Below are positions 1 to 8,437 of a stretch of 64,000 nucleotides of DNA, one piece after another. The DNA is from Arthrobacter sp. EpRS71. Lineage in GTDB: Bacteria > Actinomycetota > Actinomycetes > Actinomycetales > Micrococcaceae. The stretch lies in the NCBI RefSeq assembly GCF_001512285.1, contig NZ_LNUV01000006.1, positions 971,173-1,035,172 of the forward strand. Direction: 5' to 3'. Within the stretch, counting starts at the first letter, position 1. Each line of letters begins with the position of its first letter. Below the pieces are notes generated by a model that was not told the origin of the DNA, searched no databases, and saw nothing but the letters and a program-made list of their open reading frames with translations. The translations under genes were made by a program, and so were the position numbers.

Positions 1-1
1 G

Positions 2-301
2 CACCAGGCTCTGTTCGACGTCGCCTCCAACGCATCCGGCCAGTGCTGGGCGCTGACCACCAACTGTCCCGTACCGGGACCGGTGCCCACCAGCCCCGCT
101 AACCGCGACTATCAGCCGGGCTTTGCCGGTGCGTTGATGGCCAAGGATCTGCGTCTGGCCCTGAACGCGCTGGAAAGCACGGGGGTTGCTGCGGAAATGG
201 GTCCCTTGGCTTCGCGAATCTACGACGCCTTTGCCGCCGGGGACGGGGCCGGAAGGGACTTCTCGGGGATCATCACGGAGATCCGCGACAAGTCTGTGTG
301 A
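2..301 (+). CDS. mmsB: 3-hydroxyisobutyrate dehydrogenase, C-terminal part (5' end outside window)
   Basis: The reading frame is open from base 2 to a TGA at 299-301, giving the last 99 residues of a protein. The segment reads as the all-helical C-terminal domain of the beta-hydroxyacid dehydrogenase family: a substrate-loop region rich in Pro and Asn followed by GFAGALMAKDLRLALNALE, where the Lys of MAKDL is the family's conserved NAD-domain-facing residue, and a closing DFSGIITEIR. The family oxidises 3-hydroxyisobutyrate to methylmalonate semialdehyde in valine breakdown, using NAD. An enoyl-CoA hydratase gene starts 45 bp downstream on the same strand, which fits a valine/branched-chain catabolic operon. 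The catalytic Lys and Rossmann fold lie outside the window and cannot be checked. Confidence 0.85.
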   Translation, partial: HQALFDVASNASGQCWALTTNCPVPGPVPTSPANRDYQPGFAGALMAKDLRLALNALESTGVAAEMGPLASRIYDAFAAGDGAGRDFSGIITEIRDKSV

Positions 302-346
302 GAGGTTTGAGTAGGTAGGTTTGGCGGGTTCGTTGAGAGGGAGAGC

Positions 347-1126
347 ATGACGGAGCAGTACCAGAACATTGTGGTGGAGCGTCGGGGCCGGGTTGGTTTG
401 GTGACACTGAACCGGCCGGAGGCGCTGAATGCCTTGAACACTGCACTCATGAACGAGCTCGTGGACGCTGTGACTGGGATGGACACTGACCCGGACGTTG
501 GAGCGGTGGTGATCACGGGATCGGCCAAGGCGTTTGCTGCCGGCGCTGACATCAAGGAAATGTCCTCCAACAGCTACATGGACATGTACGCGGCGGACTG
601 GTTCCGGCGTTGGGAGGACCTTACCCGCCTGCGCATCCCTGTTGTTGCTGCTGTGTCCGGGTTCGCTTTGGGCGGTGGCTGCGAGCTGGCCATGATGGCG
701 GACTTCATCATCGCGGGGGACAACGCCAAGTTCGGCCAGCCCGAGATCAACCTGGGAGTGATCCCCGGAATGGGCGGCTCCCAGCGGCTCACCCGGGCCG
801 TGGGCAAAGCGAAAGCCATGGACATGGTCCTCACAGGGCGCTTCATGGATGCCGACGAAGCCGAACGCTCCGGCCTGGTGTCCCGCGTTGTTCCCGCGGC
901 CGAGGTGATCGAGGAAGCCCTCAAGGCCGCCGAAGTCATTGCCTCCAAATCCAAACCCGCCGCGATGGTAGCCAAGGAGGCCGTTAACGCAGCCTTCGAG
1001 ATGGGCCTGTCACAGGGTGTGGTCTTTGAGCGCCGTGTGTTCCACTCGCTCTTTGCCACGGAGGACCAGAAGGAAGGAATGGCTGCGTTCAGCGAGAAGC
1101 GCCAGCCGGAGTTCAAACACAGGTAA
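347..1126 (+). CDS. Enoyl-CoA hydratase/isomerase (crotonase) family protein
   Basis: A 259-residue protein, the usual length for crotonases. It has the CoA-binding AGADIKEM oxyanion segment near residue 66 and the [15 protein letters not shown] block with the first catalytic Glu, followed by [16 protein letters not shown] carrying the second catalytic Glu and the oxyanion-hole Gly. Both acids being present argues for a true hydratase rather than an isomerase or hydrolase. It hydrates trans-2-enoyl-CoA in fatty acid or branched amino acid catabolism. The upstream mmsB fragment suggests methacrylyl-CoA or tiglyl-CoA as natural substrates, but that is inference. A strong hairpin 22 bp after the stop marks the operon end. 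Confidence 0.9.
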   Translation: MTEQYQNIVVERRGRVGLVTLNRPEALNALNTALMNELVDAVTGMDTDPDVGAVVITGSAKAFAAGADIKEMSSNSYMDMYAADWFRRWEDLTRLRIPVVAAVSGFALGGGCELAMMADFIIAGDNAKFGQPEINLGVIPGMGGSQRLTRAVGKAKAMDMVLTGRFMDADEAERSGLVSRVVPAAEVIEEALKAAEVIASKSKPAAMVAKEAVNAAFEMGLSQGVVFERRVFHSLFATEDQKEGMAAFSEKRQPEFKHR

Positions 1127-1148
1127 TTCGCACCAAATCCGTTGCCAA

Positions 1149-1186
1149 CCCGCTATTCCGTTGTTGGTCAACCACGGAATAGCGGG
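1149..1186 (+). terminator. Hairpin closing the mmsB-hydratase operon
   Basis: A perfect 12-bp stem (CCCGCTATTCCG at 1149-1160 with CGGAATAGCGGG at 1175-1186) encloses a 14-nt loop, 22 bp after the hydratase stop. No U-tract follows, so it may act as a Rho-assisted terminator or a 3'-end stabiliser. Confidence 0.5.
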
Positions 1187-1278
1187 CCAACAACGACTTC
1201 AGACGCCGCAGGCGGGGCAGCCCTGGATTTGAGTGCTGCGTGGATAAACTCAGGTCACCAACAACCGGGGGAGAGAAC

Positions 1279-1575
1279 ATGTCAACGGAGATCGTTCAGG
1301 CTAACCACACTGAAGCATCCACCCAGCCGATCAGCCGGCAGGCCCTCGTTGCCGCTGCGATGGCTGTGCTTGCCCTCGTCGGGCTGTTTTTCGCGGGCAT
1401 GGCAGTCATCGCGATATTCGTTGTTGGGGCAGGCCATGTGGCCTTGAACCAAATTCAGCAGCGCGGTGAACGGGGACGGGCCTTTGCCATTGGCGCCTTG
1501 GTGGTGGGTTACGGCATTGGGGTCCTGTCCCTGGGCTCGGCCTTGATCTTTGCTTTCACCTCGGCCGCCCAGTAG
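1279..1575 (+). CDS. Small DUF4190-like membrane protein
   Basis: A 98-residue protein starting at the ATG at 1279, chosen over the upstream ATG at 1240 because a purine-rich GGGGGAGAG site lies just before it. After a polar N-terminus (about residues 1-26) come two hydrophobic spans, about residues 28-55 and 70-93, separated by a short NQIQQRGERGRAFA loop. This loop (I-x-Q-x-G-E-x-G-R-x-x-A) between two helices is the DUF4190 pattern, common in actinobacterial membrane proteins of unknown role. It is a single gene unit between convergent neighbours. No enzymatic residue can be identified; the function is unknown. Confidence 0.75.
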   Translation: MSTEIVQANHTEASTQPISRQALVAAAMAVLALVGLFFAGMAVIAIFVVGAGHVALNQIQQRGERGRAFAIGALVVGYGIGVLSLGSALIFAFTSAAQ

Positions 1576-1594
1576 GTCAACGGCTCCAGAAGTT

Positions 1595-2248
1595 CTAGGC
1601 CAGGACAAGCGCAGCGTCGAAGAACGCGCGTTCCAGCCGCACCGCTTCCGCAAAGGTAGCGGCGACGCGCTCGCGTGCAGCAGCGTCGGAAGGCTCGACG
1701 GCGTCAAACTCGTCGCGTAGCCACGTCACCCAAGCGTTGTACTCAGGATTGTTGTGGAGGCGGATCCATTCGGCGTGCTTCGCGTGAACGGGCCATTCTG
1801 TGGGGTCGCCGGCGCGGGCTGCCCAGTCTCCGTAGAGCCATTCGGCAACCAACAGCACGGCCAGGACCTCCGGATAGGACCGGGTGGCGAGGGCGCTGCG
1901 CATCAGGTTGTCGAAGTCCCGGGTGGCGGATCCCAGTGCGGGGACTGTTCGATCCGCCTCGGGAACGCCGAGTTCGTTGAAGCAGTCCTGAAAGTACGTG
2001 TTCTCGTCAGAAGCGAAAGCCCCGAGTACCCCGGCGAACACCAACCGTGAGGGCAATGAAGGAGCCGACGCGACGGCTTGGCCCAGCAGCGCTGTGAAGG
2101 CATCGCAGAACTGGTAATCCTGCACGAGGTAGCGGCGCAGGTTCTCATCGGGGAGGGAACCATCCAGCAGTTGGTCAACGAACGAGTGGTTGACGGCGGC
2201 GTCCCAGTCCTCGGCGTTCTGGTTCCTGAGTTCATTGGCGAAGCCCAC
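1595..2248 (-). CDS. tenA: TenA/THI-4/PqqC-family protein (thiaminase II-like)
   Basis: A 217-residue all-helical protein, the size of the TenA family. The N-terminal region (W-x-x-x-x-x-H-x-F-V-x-x-L-x-x-G-x-L and R-Y-L-V-Q-D-Y-x-F near residues 15-50) is the family's opening, and YGDWAAR with a late conserved Glu (AVRLERAFFDAAL) matches its C-terminus. TenA proteins hydrolyse degraded thiamine, releasing aminopyrimidine for salvage into thiamine. The sequence has a single Cys around FQDCFNELG rather than the usual catalytic Cys near residue 135, so it may belong to the TenA_E branch. It stands alone on the minus strand without thiamine genes nearby, so the thiamine-salvage role rests on family membership. 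Confidence 0.8.
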   Translation of the reverse strand: MGFANELRNQNAEDWDAAVNHSFVDQLLDGSLPDENLRRYLVQDYQFCDAFTALLGQAVASAPSLPSRLVFAGVLGAFASDENTYFQDCFNELGVPEADRTVPALGSATRDFDNLMRSALATRSYPEVLAVLLVAEWLYGDWAARAGDPTEWPVHAKHAEWIRLHNNPEYNAWVTWLRDEFDAVEPSDAAARERVAATFAEAVRLERAFFDAALVLA

Positions 2249-2355
2249 GGTGTTTCCTCCTGAGTTGTCAGCATTCGGAGCCTAGCAGTGGACTACGACA
2301 GACAGGAGGTCGTTACGCTATGGTGCCGGTCCCGGCGCCAGCGTAGGCTCTGGCC

Positions 2356-3225
2356 ATGACGAACGCGTCGAACACTATCGTGGTTGGCTTTGACGGATCC
2401 GAAGAGGCACACCGCGCCGTCCAATGGGCTGCAAAGCACGCGATCCTGCGGAACTGTTCCCTCCATGTTGTGCATTGCTCCTTGTGGGTCCTGTTATCCA
2501 ACAACCGGGGGCCCGTTCCTGGAGTTGCTGACAGCGGCCTGGAACGGGCCGCCCAGAAAGTCCTCGAAGAGGGGGCGGTGCTCGCCGAGGAGACCGTCCC
2601 CGACCTTGAAGTCCGCAGCACCCTGCTCCACGGAATGCCCCGGGACCATTTAGCCCACGTTTCGGCCGGTGCCCAGATGTTGGTGCTCGGAAGCCGGGGC
2701 CTCGGAGGATTCATGGGCCTGCTGGTGGGGTCCGTGAGTTTGGAGATGGCAGCAATTGCAGAGTGCCCGGTGGCCGTGATCCGTGCTGATGACCACCCTG
2801 AGGGCCCGGTGCTGCTGGCCGTTGATGACTCGGGATCACCGGCAGCCCTTGACGATGCCTGCCTTTTCGCGGCTGCAACGGGTGCCGAACTAAAGATAGT
2901 TCACGTTATGCACGAGCCCGAAGGCTACCGGCGCTTGCGTGAGCCGGTGGAATCATATCCGGACGCTGAAGCGATGCTTGATGCTGTGCTGAGCCGGGCC
3001 CGCCACAAAGCCCCCGGGATCACGGTGAGCGGAGAGTTGCTGGTGGATGCTTCGTTCTCCCGTGCCGTGGTCAAGGCTTCACAAGCGGCGCGCATCACGG
3101 TGGTGGGAACCAAGGGACACGGACTGATCAAGGGCACCATAGGCTCCACGGCACACGCAGTGCTTCACCATGCCCACAGTCCTGTGTTGGTTTCCCGTCG
3201 CACGGCCACATCCGAGGTAACGTAG
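2356..3225 (+). CDS. Tandem universal stress protein (two Usp domains)
   Basis: A 289-residue protein made of two UspA domains, roughly residues 1-145 and 150-285. The first opens with TIVVGFDGSEEAHRAVQWA and ends with GSRGLGGFMGLLVGSVS, the ATP-binding G-2x-G-9x-G-S motif. The second opens with VLLAVDDSGSPAALDDA and ends with GTKGHGLIKGTIGSTAHAV before HSPVLV. Two intact nucleotide motifs suggest ATP binding in both halves. Tandem Usp proteins of this length are typical of Actinobacteria and respond to energy or oxygen stress, but a specific role cannot be read from the sequence. It is a monocistronic unit: a TenA gene diverges upstream and an HNH gene starts 54 bp downstream. Confidence 0.92.
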   Translation: MTNASNTIVVGFDGSEEAHRAVQWAAKHAILRNCSLHVVHCSLWVLLSNNRGPVPGVADSGLERAAQKVLEEGAVLAEETVPDLEVRSTLLHGMPRDHLAHVSAGAQMLVLGSRGLGGFMGLLVGSVSLEMAAIAECPVAVIRADDHPEGPVLLAVDDSGSPAALDDACLFAAATGAELKIVHVMHEPEGYRRLREPVESYPDAEAMLDAVLSRARHKAPGITVSGELLVDASFSRAVVKASQAARITVVGTKGHGLIKGTIGSTAHAVLHHAHSPVLVSRRTATSEVT

Positions 3226-3279
3226 GGCTCCCTCGACCACTGACCTTATATTGTCGGTGGCTGCTGACATGGTGAGTTC

Positions 3280-4815
3280 ATGGAGCAGGTTCGGGAAAGT
3301 CGAGTGGCGGCAGGGATGTCTCGTGTCCTTGTTCCTGTCGCTCCTGCGAACGTTTTGCTCGCGGCTCCGTCCAGCACCGTCAGCAGTGATCTGATGGAGC
3401 AGTTGCGGGTGTTGGAGGAGATGAAGTCGGCTATCACTGCGTTGCAGGCGCGGGTTGCTGTGGCTTTTGATCTTGCGCAGCGCGCTGAGCAGGCTGAGGC
3501 CGGTGTTCCTGCGTCCGAGCGTGGTCAGGGGGTGGGCGCTCAGGTGGCGTTGGCTCGTCGGGAGTCCCCGAATCGTGGGTCCAGGTTGCTTGGCTTGGCG
3601 AAGGCGCTTGTTGTGGAGATGCCTCACACGTTGGCTGCGTTGCAGTCGGGGCAACTGAATGAATGGCGCGCCACGCTGCTGGTGAAGGAAACGGCGTGCT
3701 TGTCTGTTGAGGATCGAGCTGCGGTGGATGAGGAGTTGGCTGCTGATGCCGGGACGTTTGAGGGGAAGGGCGATAGGGCGATTGTTGCTGCGGTGAAGGC
3801 TGCTGCGTATCGTCGGGATCCGCGCTCGGTGGCGGGGCGTGCGGCCCGTGCTGCCGCGGAACGGACCGTGAGTCTGCGTCCGGCGCCGGACACCATGACG
3901 TATTTGACGGCGTTGTTGCCGGTGGCTCAGGGTGTGGCTGTTTACGCGGCGTTGAGCCGGGCCGCTGACTCGGCCCGTTCCATCGGCGGCACCGGTTCGG
4001 GTGGTGCTTCCGGTTCAGGTGATGTTTCCGGTTCGGGTGCTGTCGCGACGCGCGGTCAGGTCATGGCCGACACCCTTGTCGACCGCATCACCGGCACCCC
4101 TGGCGGGTTTTCGGGGATCAACCTGGATGTGGTGATGACTGACCGGACCCTGTTTCAGGGAGACAGCGAACCGGCCAGGCTCAAGGGGTACGGAATCGTC
4201 CCGGCCGAGTGGGGAAGGAAGCTCCTGGGGTTGGGGCAAGCCGCAAACTCAAGGCCGCCAGCAAACTCCGGACAGGCGAATTCCGGGCGGGCAGACGCCG
4301 GGCGGGTAAACACCGGACTGGCAAACACCGACTCAGGGCCAGCGAACCCTAGTCACCTACAGACAGCACAAGAGCCGAGCAAGGCAGGTCAGGAAGCCCC
4401 GGAAGCCGCGGATCCGGAGTTTGATGTCTGGCTTCGCCGGCTCTACACAGCGCCGGGCACAGGTGAACTCCTCGGCACGGATTCCAAGGCCCGGCTCTTT
4501 ACCGGCCGGCTGAGGCGGTTCATTGAGACTCGTGACGACACTTGCCGCGCGCCGTATTGTGATGCGCCCATCCGGCACATTGACCACGTGGTTCCGTGGC
4601 GTGCGGGAGGGGAAACGAGCCTCGCGAACGGGGTGGGACTGTGCGAAGCGTGCAACCACACCAAAGAACACCCCGGCTGGACCACCAGAACACTCCACGG
4701 GGGCACCCATGCGGGCGCACACGGCGTGCACACCCTGGAAATCACTACACCCACAGGCCACACCTACCTATCCAAAGCCCCACCCCTGCCAGGGCACCAC
4801 CCCTCCAGAACGTAG
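3280..4815 (+). CDS. DUF222 and HNH endonuclease domain protein (13E12-repeat type)
   Basis: A 511-residue protein. Residues about 25-320 form the DUF222 region common in actinobacterial 13E12-type proteins. A low-complexity linker [17 protein letters not shown] lies near residue 235, and a second degenerate repeat of ANSGx units lies near residues 320-350. The HNH nuclease module near residues 415-465 has [19 protein letters not shown], then N and [13 protein letters not shown]: two Cys pairs for structural zinc plus HIDH, N and H for the catalytic metal. The family is abundant in Arthrobacter and mycobacteria, often in many copies per genome; its biological role is not settled. No neighbouring phage or transposon genes were seen. 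Confidence 0.9.
   Translation: MEQVRESRVAAGMSRVLVPVAPANVLLAAPSSTVSSDLMEQLRVLEEMKSAITALQARVAVAFDLAQRAEQAEAGVPASERGQGVGAQVALARRESPNRGSRLLGLAKALVVEMPHTLAALQSGQLNEWRATLLVKETACLSVEDRAAVDEELAADAGTFEGKGDRAIVAAVKAAAYRRDPRSVAGRAARAAAERTVSLRPAPDTMTYLTALLPVAQGVAVYAALSRAADSARSIGGTGSGGASGSGDVSGSGAVATRGQVMADTLVDRITGTPGGFSGINLDVVMTDRTLFQGDSEPARLKGYGIVPAEWGRKLLGLGQAANSRPPANSGQANSGRADAGRVNTGLANTDSGPANPSHLQTAQEPSKAGQEAPEAADPEFDVWLRRLYTAPGTGELLGTDSKARLFTGRLRRFIETRDDTCRAPYCDAPIRHIDHVVPWRAGGETSLANGVGLCEACNHTKEHPGWTTRTLHGGTHAGAHGVHTLEITTPTGHTYLSKAPPLPGHHPSRT
4243..4350 (+). repeat. Degenerate 15-bp coding repeats inside the HNH gene
   Basis: The stretch encodes a run of five-residue units of the form A-N-S/T-G-x ([25 protein letters not shown]), repeated about six times between the DUF222 and HNH domains. 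In-frame repeats of this kind can change copy number between strains. Confidence 0.6.
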
Positions 4816-4820
4816 GGGGC

Positions 4821-5330
4821 TTATTCCTCCGTGAAGTCCCCGGCATCCCTGCGGAAGGTGCCCAAAACGCGGATGAGGTGATCGACGTCGTCGGGCCCGA
4901 AACCTGAGTTGCCGAAAACCTCGGCGTTGAGCGCTGCTGTCGCTTTCTTGGCCAGGGTGCGTCCCTCTGGCGTGAGCTCGATCAGGGTGGTGCGGCCGTC
5001 TGTTGGGTGCGGGGAACGCGCCACCAGGGCAGCCTTTTCCAGGCGGTCCACGGCGTTGGTCACCGAGGTGGGGTGGACCTGCAGGAGCGCGCTGGCTTTG
5101 TTCATGGGCAGTGCGCCGCTGCGGGCGAAACTCAGCAGTGCCAGCAGCTCGTAGCGTGCGAAGGTCAGCCCGAAGGGTTTGAGCACCGTTTCGATGCGCG
5201 CGAGCAGAATCTGTTGCGTGCGCATGATCGCAGTGATGGCAGCCATGGGTGCGGCGACGTCGCCCCAGCCATGCCGTTCCCAGTTGCGTTGGGCGTCGGC
5301 GATGGGATCGCGGGGGAGTGGGGTGCCCAT
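4821..5330 (-). CDS. MarR family transcriptional regulator
   Basis: A 169-residue winged-helix regulator. The start at 5330 follows an AAGGAGG site. Residues about 35-130 hold the MarR fold: LTFARYELLALLSFARSGALPMNKASALLQVHPTSVTNAVDRLEKAALVARSPHPTDGRTTLIELTPEG, with recognition helix (HPTSVTNAVDRL) and wing (DGRTTLIELT). MarR proteins bind palindromic sites as dimers and are usually released by small aromatic or lipophilic ligands. It lies 36 bp downstream of an acyl-CoA synthetase gene on the same strand and is probably co-transcribed. It likely senses the carboxylic acid or acyl-CoA handled by that enzyme, though its operator was not identified with confidence. Confidence 0.9.
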   Translation of the reverse strand: MGTPLPRDPIADAQRNWERHGWGDVAAPMAAITAIMRTQQILLARIETVLKPFGLTFARYELLALLSFARSGALPMNKASALLQVHPTSVTNAVDRLEKAALVARSPHPTDGRTTLIELTPEGRTLAKKATAALNAEVFGNSGFGPDDVDHLIRVLGTFRRDAGDFTEE

Positions 5331-5366
5331 GGCCCTCCTTCGTTGCTTGGCCTACTGTTCGGGTGG

Positions 5367-7085
5367 CTAGTCTTTCAGATTCGGGAACTCTTCCTCGGTG
5401 TACTCCACACCCAACCCGGAGGGCAGCGGACCGTCGCCGTGCCTGGCTACTTCGGTCCCGCGTAGCTCCACGCGCCTGATTTTGCCGGAAATCGTCTTGG
5501 GCAGCTCGCCGAATTCCAGCCGCCGGATCCGTTTGAACGGCGCCAAATGCTCCCGGCAGTAGCGAAGAATGTCCTCGGCTACCGCCGGTCCGGCTTCATA
5601 GCCCGCAGCCAACACCACAAACGCTTTGGGCACCGACAGTTTCACAGCGTCAGGCGAAGGCACGACGGCGGCTTCCGCCACTGCGGGGTGTTCGATCAGG
5701 ACGCTTTCGAGTTCGAAAGGTGACAAGCGGTAGTCGGAGGACTTGAAGACGTCGTCATCCCGGCCGACGTAGGTGATGACGCCGTCGGAGTCCCGGCTCG
5801 CCATGTCGCCGGTGTGATAGTAGCCATCGCGGAAAGCCTCGGCCGTCTTGGCTTCGTCGCCGAAGTAGCTCTTCATGAGTCCCACGGGCCGGGGGTTCAA
5901 GCGTAAGCAGAGTTCGCCGTCGTCGGCTTCGTTCCCGGTGACCGGGTCCACCAGAACCACGTCGTATCCGGGGAGCGGCCGCCCCATGGAGCCGATCTTC
6001 ACCGGCTGGGTTGGTGTGTTGGCGATCTGGACTGTGGATTCCGTTTGGCCGAAGCCGTCCCGGATGGTGACGCCCCAGGCCTTTTCCACGTGGCCGATGA
6101 CCTCGGCGTTGAGTGGTTCGCCGGCAGAGACCACTTTGCGTGGAGGGTGGGTGAGTTGCGTGAGGTCGGCTTGGATGAGCATGCGCCAGACGGTGGGTGG
6201 GGCACAAAAACTCGTGACGCCTTCGCGGCCCATTTGGTTCATGAGGGCGGAGGCGTCGAAGCGTTCGTAGTTGTAGATGAAGACGGTGGCTTCGGCGATC
6301 CATGGTGTGAAGACGTTGGACCAAGCGTGCTTCGCCCAGCCGGGGGAGGCGACGTTGAGGTGGACGTCTCCTGGTTCCAGACCTATCCAGTACATGGTGG
6401 ACAAGTGGCCTACGGGGTAGGAGGTGTGGGTGTGCTCCACCAGTTTGGCGCGGGAGGTGGTGCCGGAGGTGAAGTAGAGGAGCAGTGTCTCGTCGGCGCG
6501 AGTGGGAGCGTCGGGCGTGAAGTCCGTGCCGGCGTCGTACGAATCTGCGTACTGTTGTGCCTCTGCGGCGGTTCGGTCGGAGCCAATTTCGATCAGCGTG
6601 TACCCGCCCTCGACGTCGGCGAACTTGCCGATGTTGGCGCTTCCGACAGCCACCCACTTGGCCGCGCCGCGCTCCACGCGGTCCTGAAGATCACGGGCCC
6701 CCATGAGGGTGGTGGTGGGGATCATGACGATGCCCAGTTTGATGCCCGCCAGCATGAGTTCCCACAGTTCAACCTGGTTGCCGAGCATGATGATCATGTG
6801 GTCGCCGCGGGCCACTCCTTGTTCCCGGAGCCAGTTGGCGAGCTGGGAGGAGCGTTCCGAGAGTTCCTTGAACGTCCGGCGGGTGGAGCTGCCGTCCTGT
6901 TCCACGATCACCAGGGCGGGCTTGTTGCCTCTGGTCTCGTCTGCTGCGATGTGGTCGAACCAGTCGAGGGCGAAGTTGAATTCCTCAAAGCGTGGCCATT
7001 GGAACTCGGCATGGGCCAGTTTGTAGTCTTCGCGCAGTTCCAGCAGCCTGTCCCGGGCCGCACGGAAGTCGTCTGTGACTGTCAT
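5367..7085 (-). CDS. AMP-forming acyl-CoA synthetase (ANL superfamily)
   Basis: A 572-residue protein using the ATG at 7085, preceded by an AAAGGCGG site; an in-frame ATG at 7205 would run through the divergent promoter and is less likely. The ATP-binding P-loop LLYFTSGTTSRAKLVEH is at about 202-218, the aromatic DGFGQTES motif follows, then YHTGDMASRDSDG and the hinge GRDDDVFKSSDYRLSP. The C-terminal catalytic Lys sits in TISGKIRRVELR (about residue 535). It activates a carboxylic acid to its CoA thioester through an acyl-adenylate. Length and motif style resemble medium-chain or aryl acyl-CoA ligases; the substrate is not determined. It is divergent from an acyl-CoA dehydrogenase and followed by marR. 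Confidence 0.9.
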   Translation of the reverse strand: MTVTDDFRAARDRLLELREDYKLAHAEFQWPRFEEFNFALDWFDHIAADETRGNKPALVIVEQDGSSTRRTFKELSERSSQLANWLREQGVARGDHMIIMLGNQVELWELMLAGIKLGIVMIPTTTLMGARDLQDRVERGAAKWVAVGSANIGKFADVEGGYTLIEIGSDRTAAEAQQYADSYDAGTDFTPDAPTRADETLLLYFTSGTTSRAKLVEHTHTSYPVGHLSTMYWIGLEPGDVHLNVASPGWAKHAWSNVFTPWIAEATVFIYNYERFDASALMNQMGREGVTSFCAPPTVWRMLIQADLTQLTHPPRKVVSAGEPLNAEVIGHVEKAWGVTIRDGFGQTESTVQIANTPTQPVKIGSMGRPLPGYDVVLVDPVTGNEADDGELCLRLNPRPVGLMKSYFGDEAKTAEAFRDGYYHTGDMASRDSDGVITYVGRDDDVFKSSDYRLSPFELESVLIEHPAVAEAAVVPSPDAVKLSVPKAFVVLAAGYEAGPAVAEDILRYCREHLAPFKRIRRLEFGELPKTISGKIRRVELRGTEVARHGDGPLPSGLGVEYTEEEFPNLKD

Positions 7086-7154
7086 AGTCCGCCTTTCGCC
7101 TTCGGAATTCCCTGGCACCTTCGCCGAAGCATCCCGCCTAGTGATCCACATCAC

Positions 7155-7219
7155 CTTGCAATATACTAGGACATCCAAGGGTTTGGAAGAGCCCATGCGG
7201 GACATGACGAAGGGGTCTA
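7155..7219. promoter_or_regulatory. Divergent promoter region of the synthetase-marR and acyl-CoA dehydrogenase units
   Basis: The 134 bp between the divergent starts at 7085 and 7220 holds an AT-rich island around TTGCAATATACTAG (7156-7169). TATACT at 7162-7167 is a candidate -10 for the plus-strand dehydrogenase gene. AAGGGG at 7210-7215 is the ribosome site for the ATG at 7220. The MarR protein would be expected to bind in this interval. Confidence 0.35.
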
Positions 7220-8437
7220 ATGCTCGACGAAAAAGCTGCCGGCACCGTTACCAACGGTGCGGCATCAGAACGCGTCCTGCCTCCTTACCCGGAGGCGGAC
7301 TTGATGCACGTCATTGACCTGCTCCCATCAGAGGAGCGCACGAGGTACCTCGAGACCAGGGAATTCCTGCAAACACGCATCCGGGCAGCGAGCATTGAGT
7401 ACTGGAACCGGGAGGAGTTCCCGTTCGGGCTGCTGGCTGACATGGCCAAGTTCGGGCTGGGTGGGCTTCAAACGGATGGTTCCTCAAAGCTGTTCAAGGG
7501 CCTCATGTACACCGAGGTGGCCCGCGCGGACGTGTCGCTGTCCGCGCTGGTGGGCATCCACAATGAGCTCATTGTCGGCATGATTGATGAGCTCGGCTCG
7601 CCGGAGCAGAAGCGCAAGTGGCTGCCCGGCCTGGAGGCTTTTACCCACCTGGGAGCCTTTGCGCTCACCGAACCGGACCACGGTTCCGACATCGCCGGAG
7701 GACTCTCGACGACGGCGCGGCGCGACGGCGGCGAATGGGTCATCAGCGGTGCCAAGCGGTGGATTGGGGCTGGGACGATTGCCGACTTCGCGTTGGTCTG
7801 GGCCCGGGACGAGTCCGACGGGCACATCAAGGGCTTCATTGTGGAGACCGACCGCCCCGGGTACACGGCCACCAAGATTTCGAACAAGATCGGCCTTCGC
7901 ATCATGCAGAATGCGGACATCGTCTTGGACGAGGTCCGCATTCCTTTGGAGAACCTCCTGCCCGGCGCCACGGAGTTCTCCCGCGCCAACGATCTTTTGC
8001 GCGATTCCCGGGCCTGGGTGGGATGGCAGGCCGCAGGGATTCAATTGGCGGCCTTTGATATTGCCCGTTCCTACGCGTTGGAGCGCAAACAGTTCGGCAA
8101 GGAACTGGCACGCTTCCAGCTCGTCCAGCAGCAGCTTGCCGACATTCTTGGCAATGCCAACGCTTCGCTGTCCATGATGGTGGAGCTTGCCCGGATCCAG
8201 CAGGCCGGGAAACTCGAAATGGTGCAGGCCGCCATGTGCAAGGCCACCACTACCCGGCTGGCCCGCTCATCCGTGGCGATGGGCCGTTCCTTGCTGGGCG
8301 GGAACGGCATCACCACGGACTACGAGATGGCCAAGCTCTTTGGCGACGCCGAAATCCTCTACACCTACGAGGGCAGCTACGAGATCAACTCCATGATCGT
8401 GGCCCGCGCGGTGACGGGAAAATCGGCGTTCGTCTAG
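7220..8437 (+). CDS. Acyl-CoA dehydrogenase (glutaryl-CoA dehydrogenase-like)
   Basis: A 405-residue flavoprotein of the acyl-CoA dehydrogenase family. The FAD/substrate signature FALTEPDHGSDIAGGLSTTARRDGGEWVISGAKRWIG spans about residues 150-187. The catalytic base is the Glu in YTYEGSYEIN near residue 386, the position used by glutaryl- and short-chain enzymes. RKQFGKELARFQLVQQQLADI and GGNGITTDYEMAKLFGDAE are the other family blocks. It removes two hydrogens from acyl-CoA and passes electrons to ETF. It is divergent from the acyl-CoA synthetase, so the two probably act in sequence on the same acid. Its TAG overlaps the stop of the convergent permease gene at CTAG 8434-8437. Confidence 0.92.
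   Translation: MLDEKAAGTVTNGAASERVLPPYPEADLMHVIDLLPSEERTRYLETREFLQTRIRAASIEYWNREEFPFGLLADMAKFGLGGLQTDGSSKLFKGLMYTEVARADVSLSALVGIHNELIVGMIDELGSPEQKRKWLPGLEAFTHLGAFALTEPDHGSDIAGGLSTTARRDGGEWVISGAKRWIGAGTIADFALVWARDESDGHIKGFIVETDRPGYTATKISNKIGLRIMQNADIVLDEVRIPLENLLPGATEFSRANDLLRDSRAWVGWQAAGIQLAAFDIARSYALERKQFGKELARFQLVQQQLADILGNANASLSMMVELARIQQAGKLEMVQAAMCKATTTRLARSSVAMGRSLLGGNGITTDYEMAKLFGDAEILYTYEGSYEINSMIVARAVTGKSAFV

Noticed and set aside
6045..7169. A 374-codon plus-strand open frame
   Set aside because: It overlaps the acyl-CoA synthetase gene on the other strand and has no start signal or domain.
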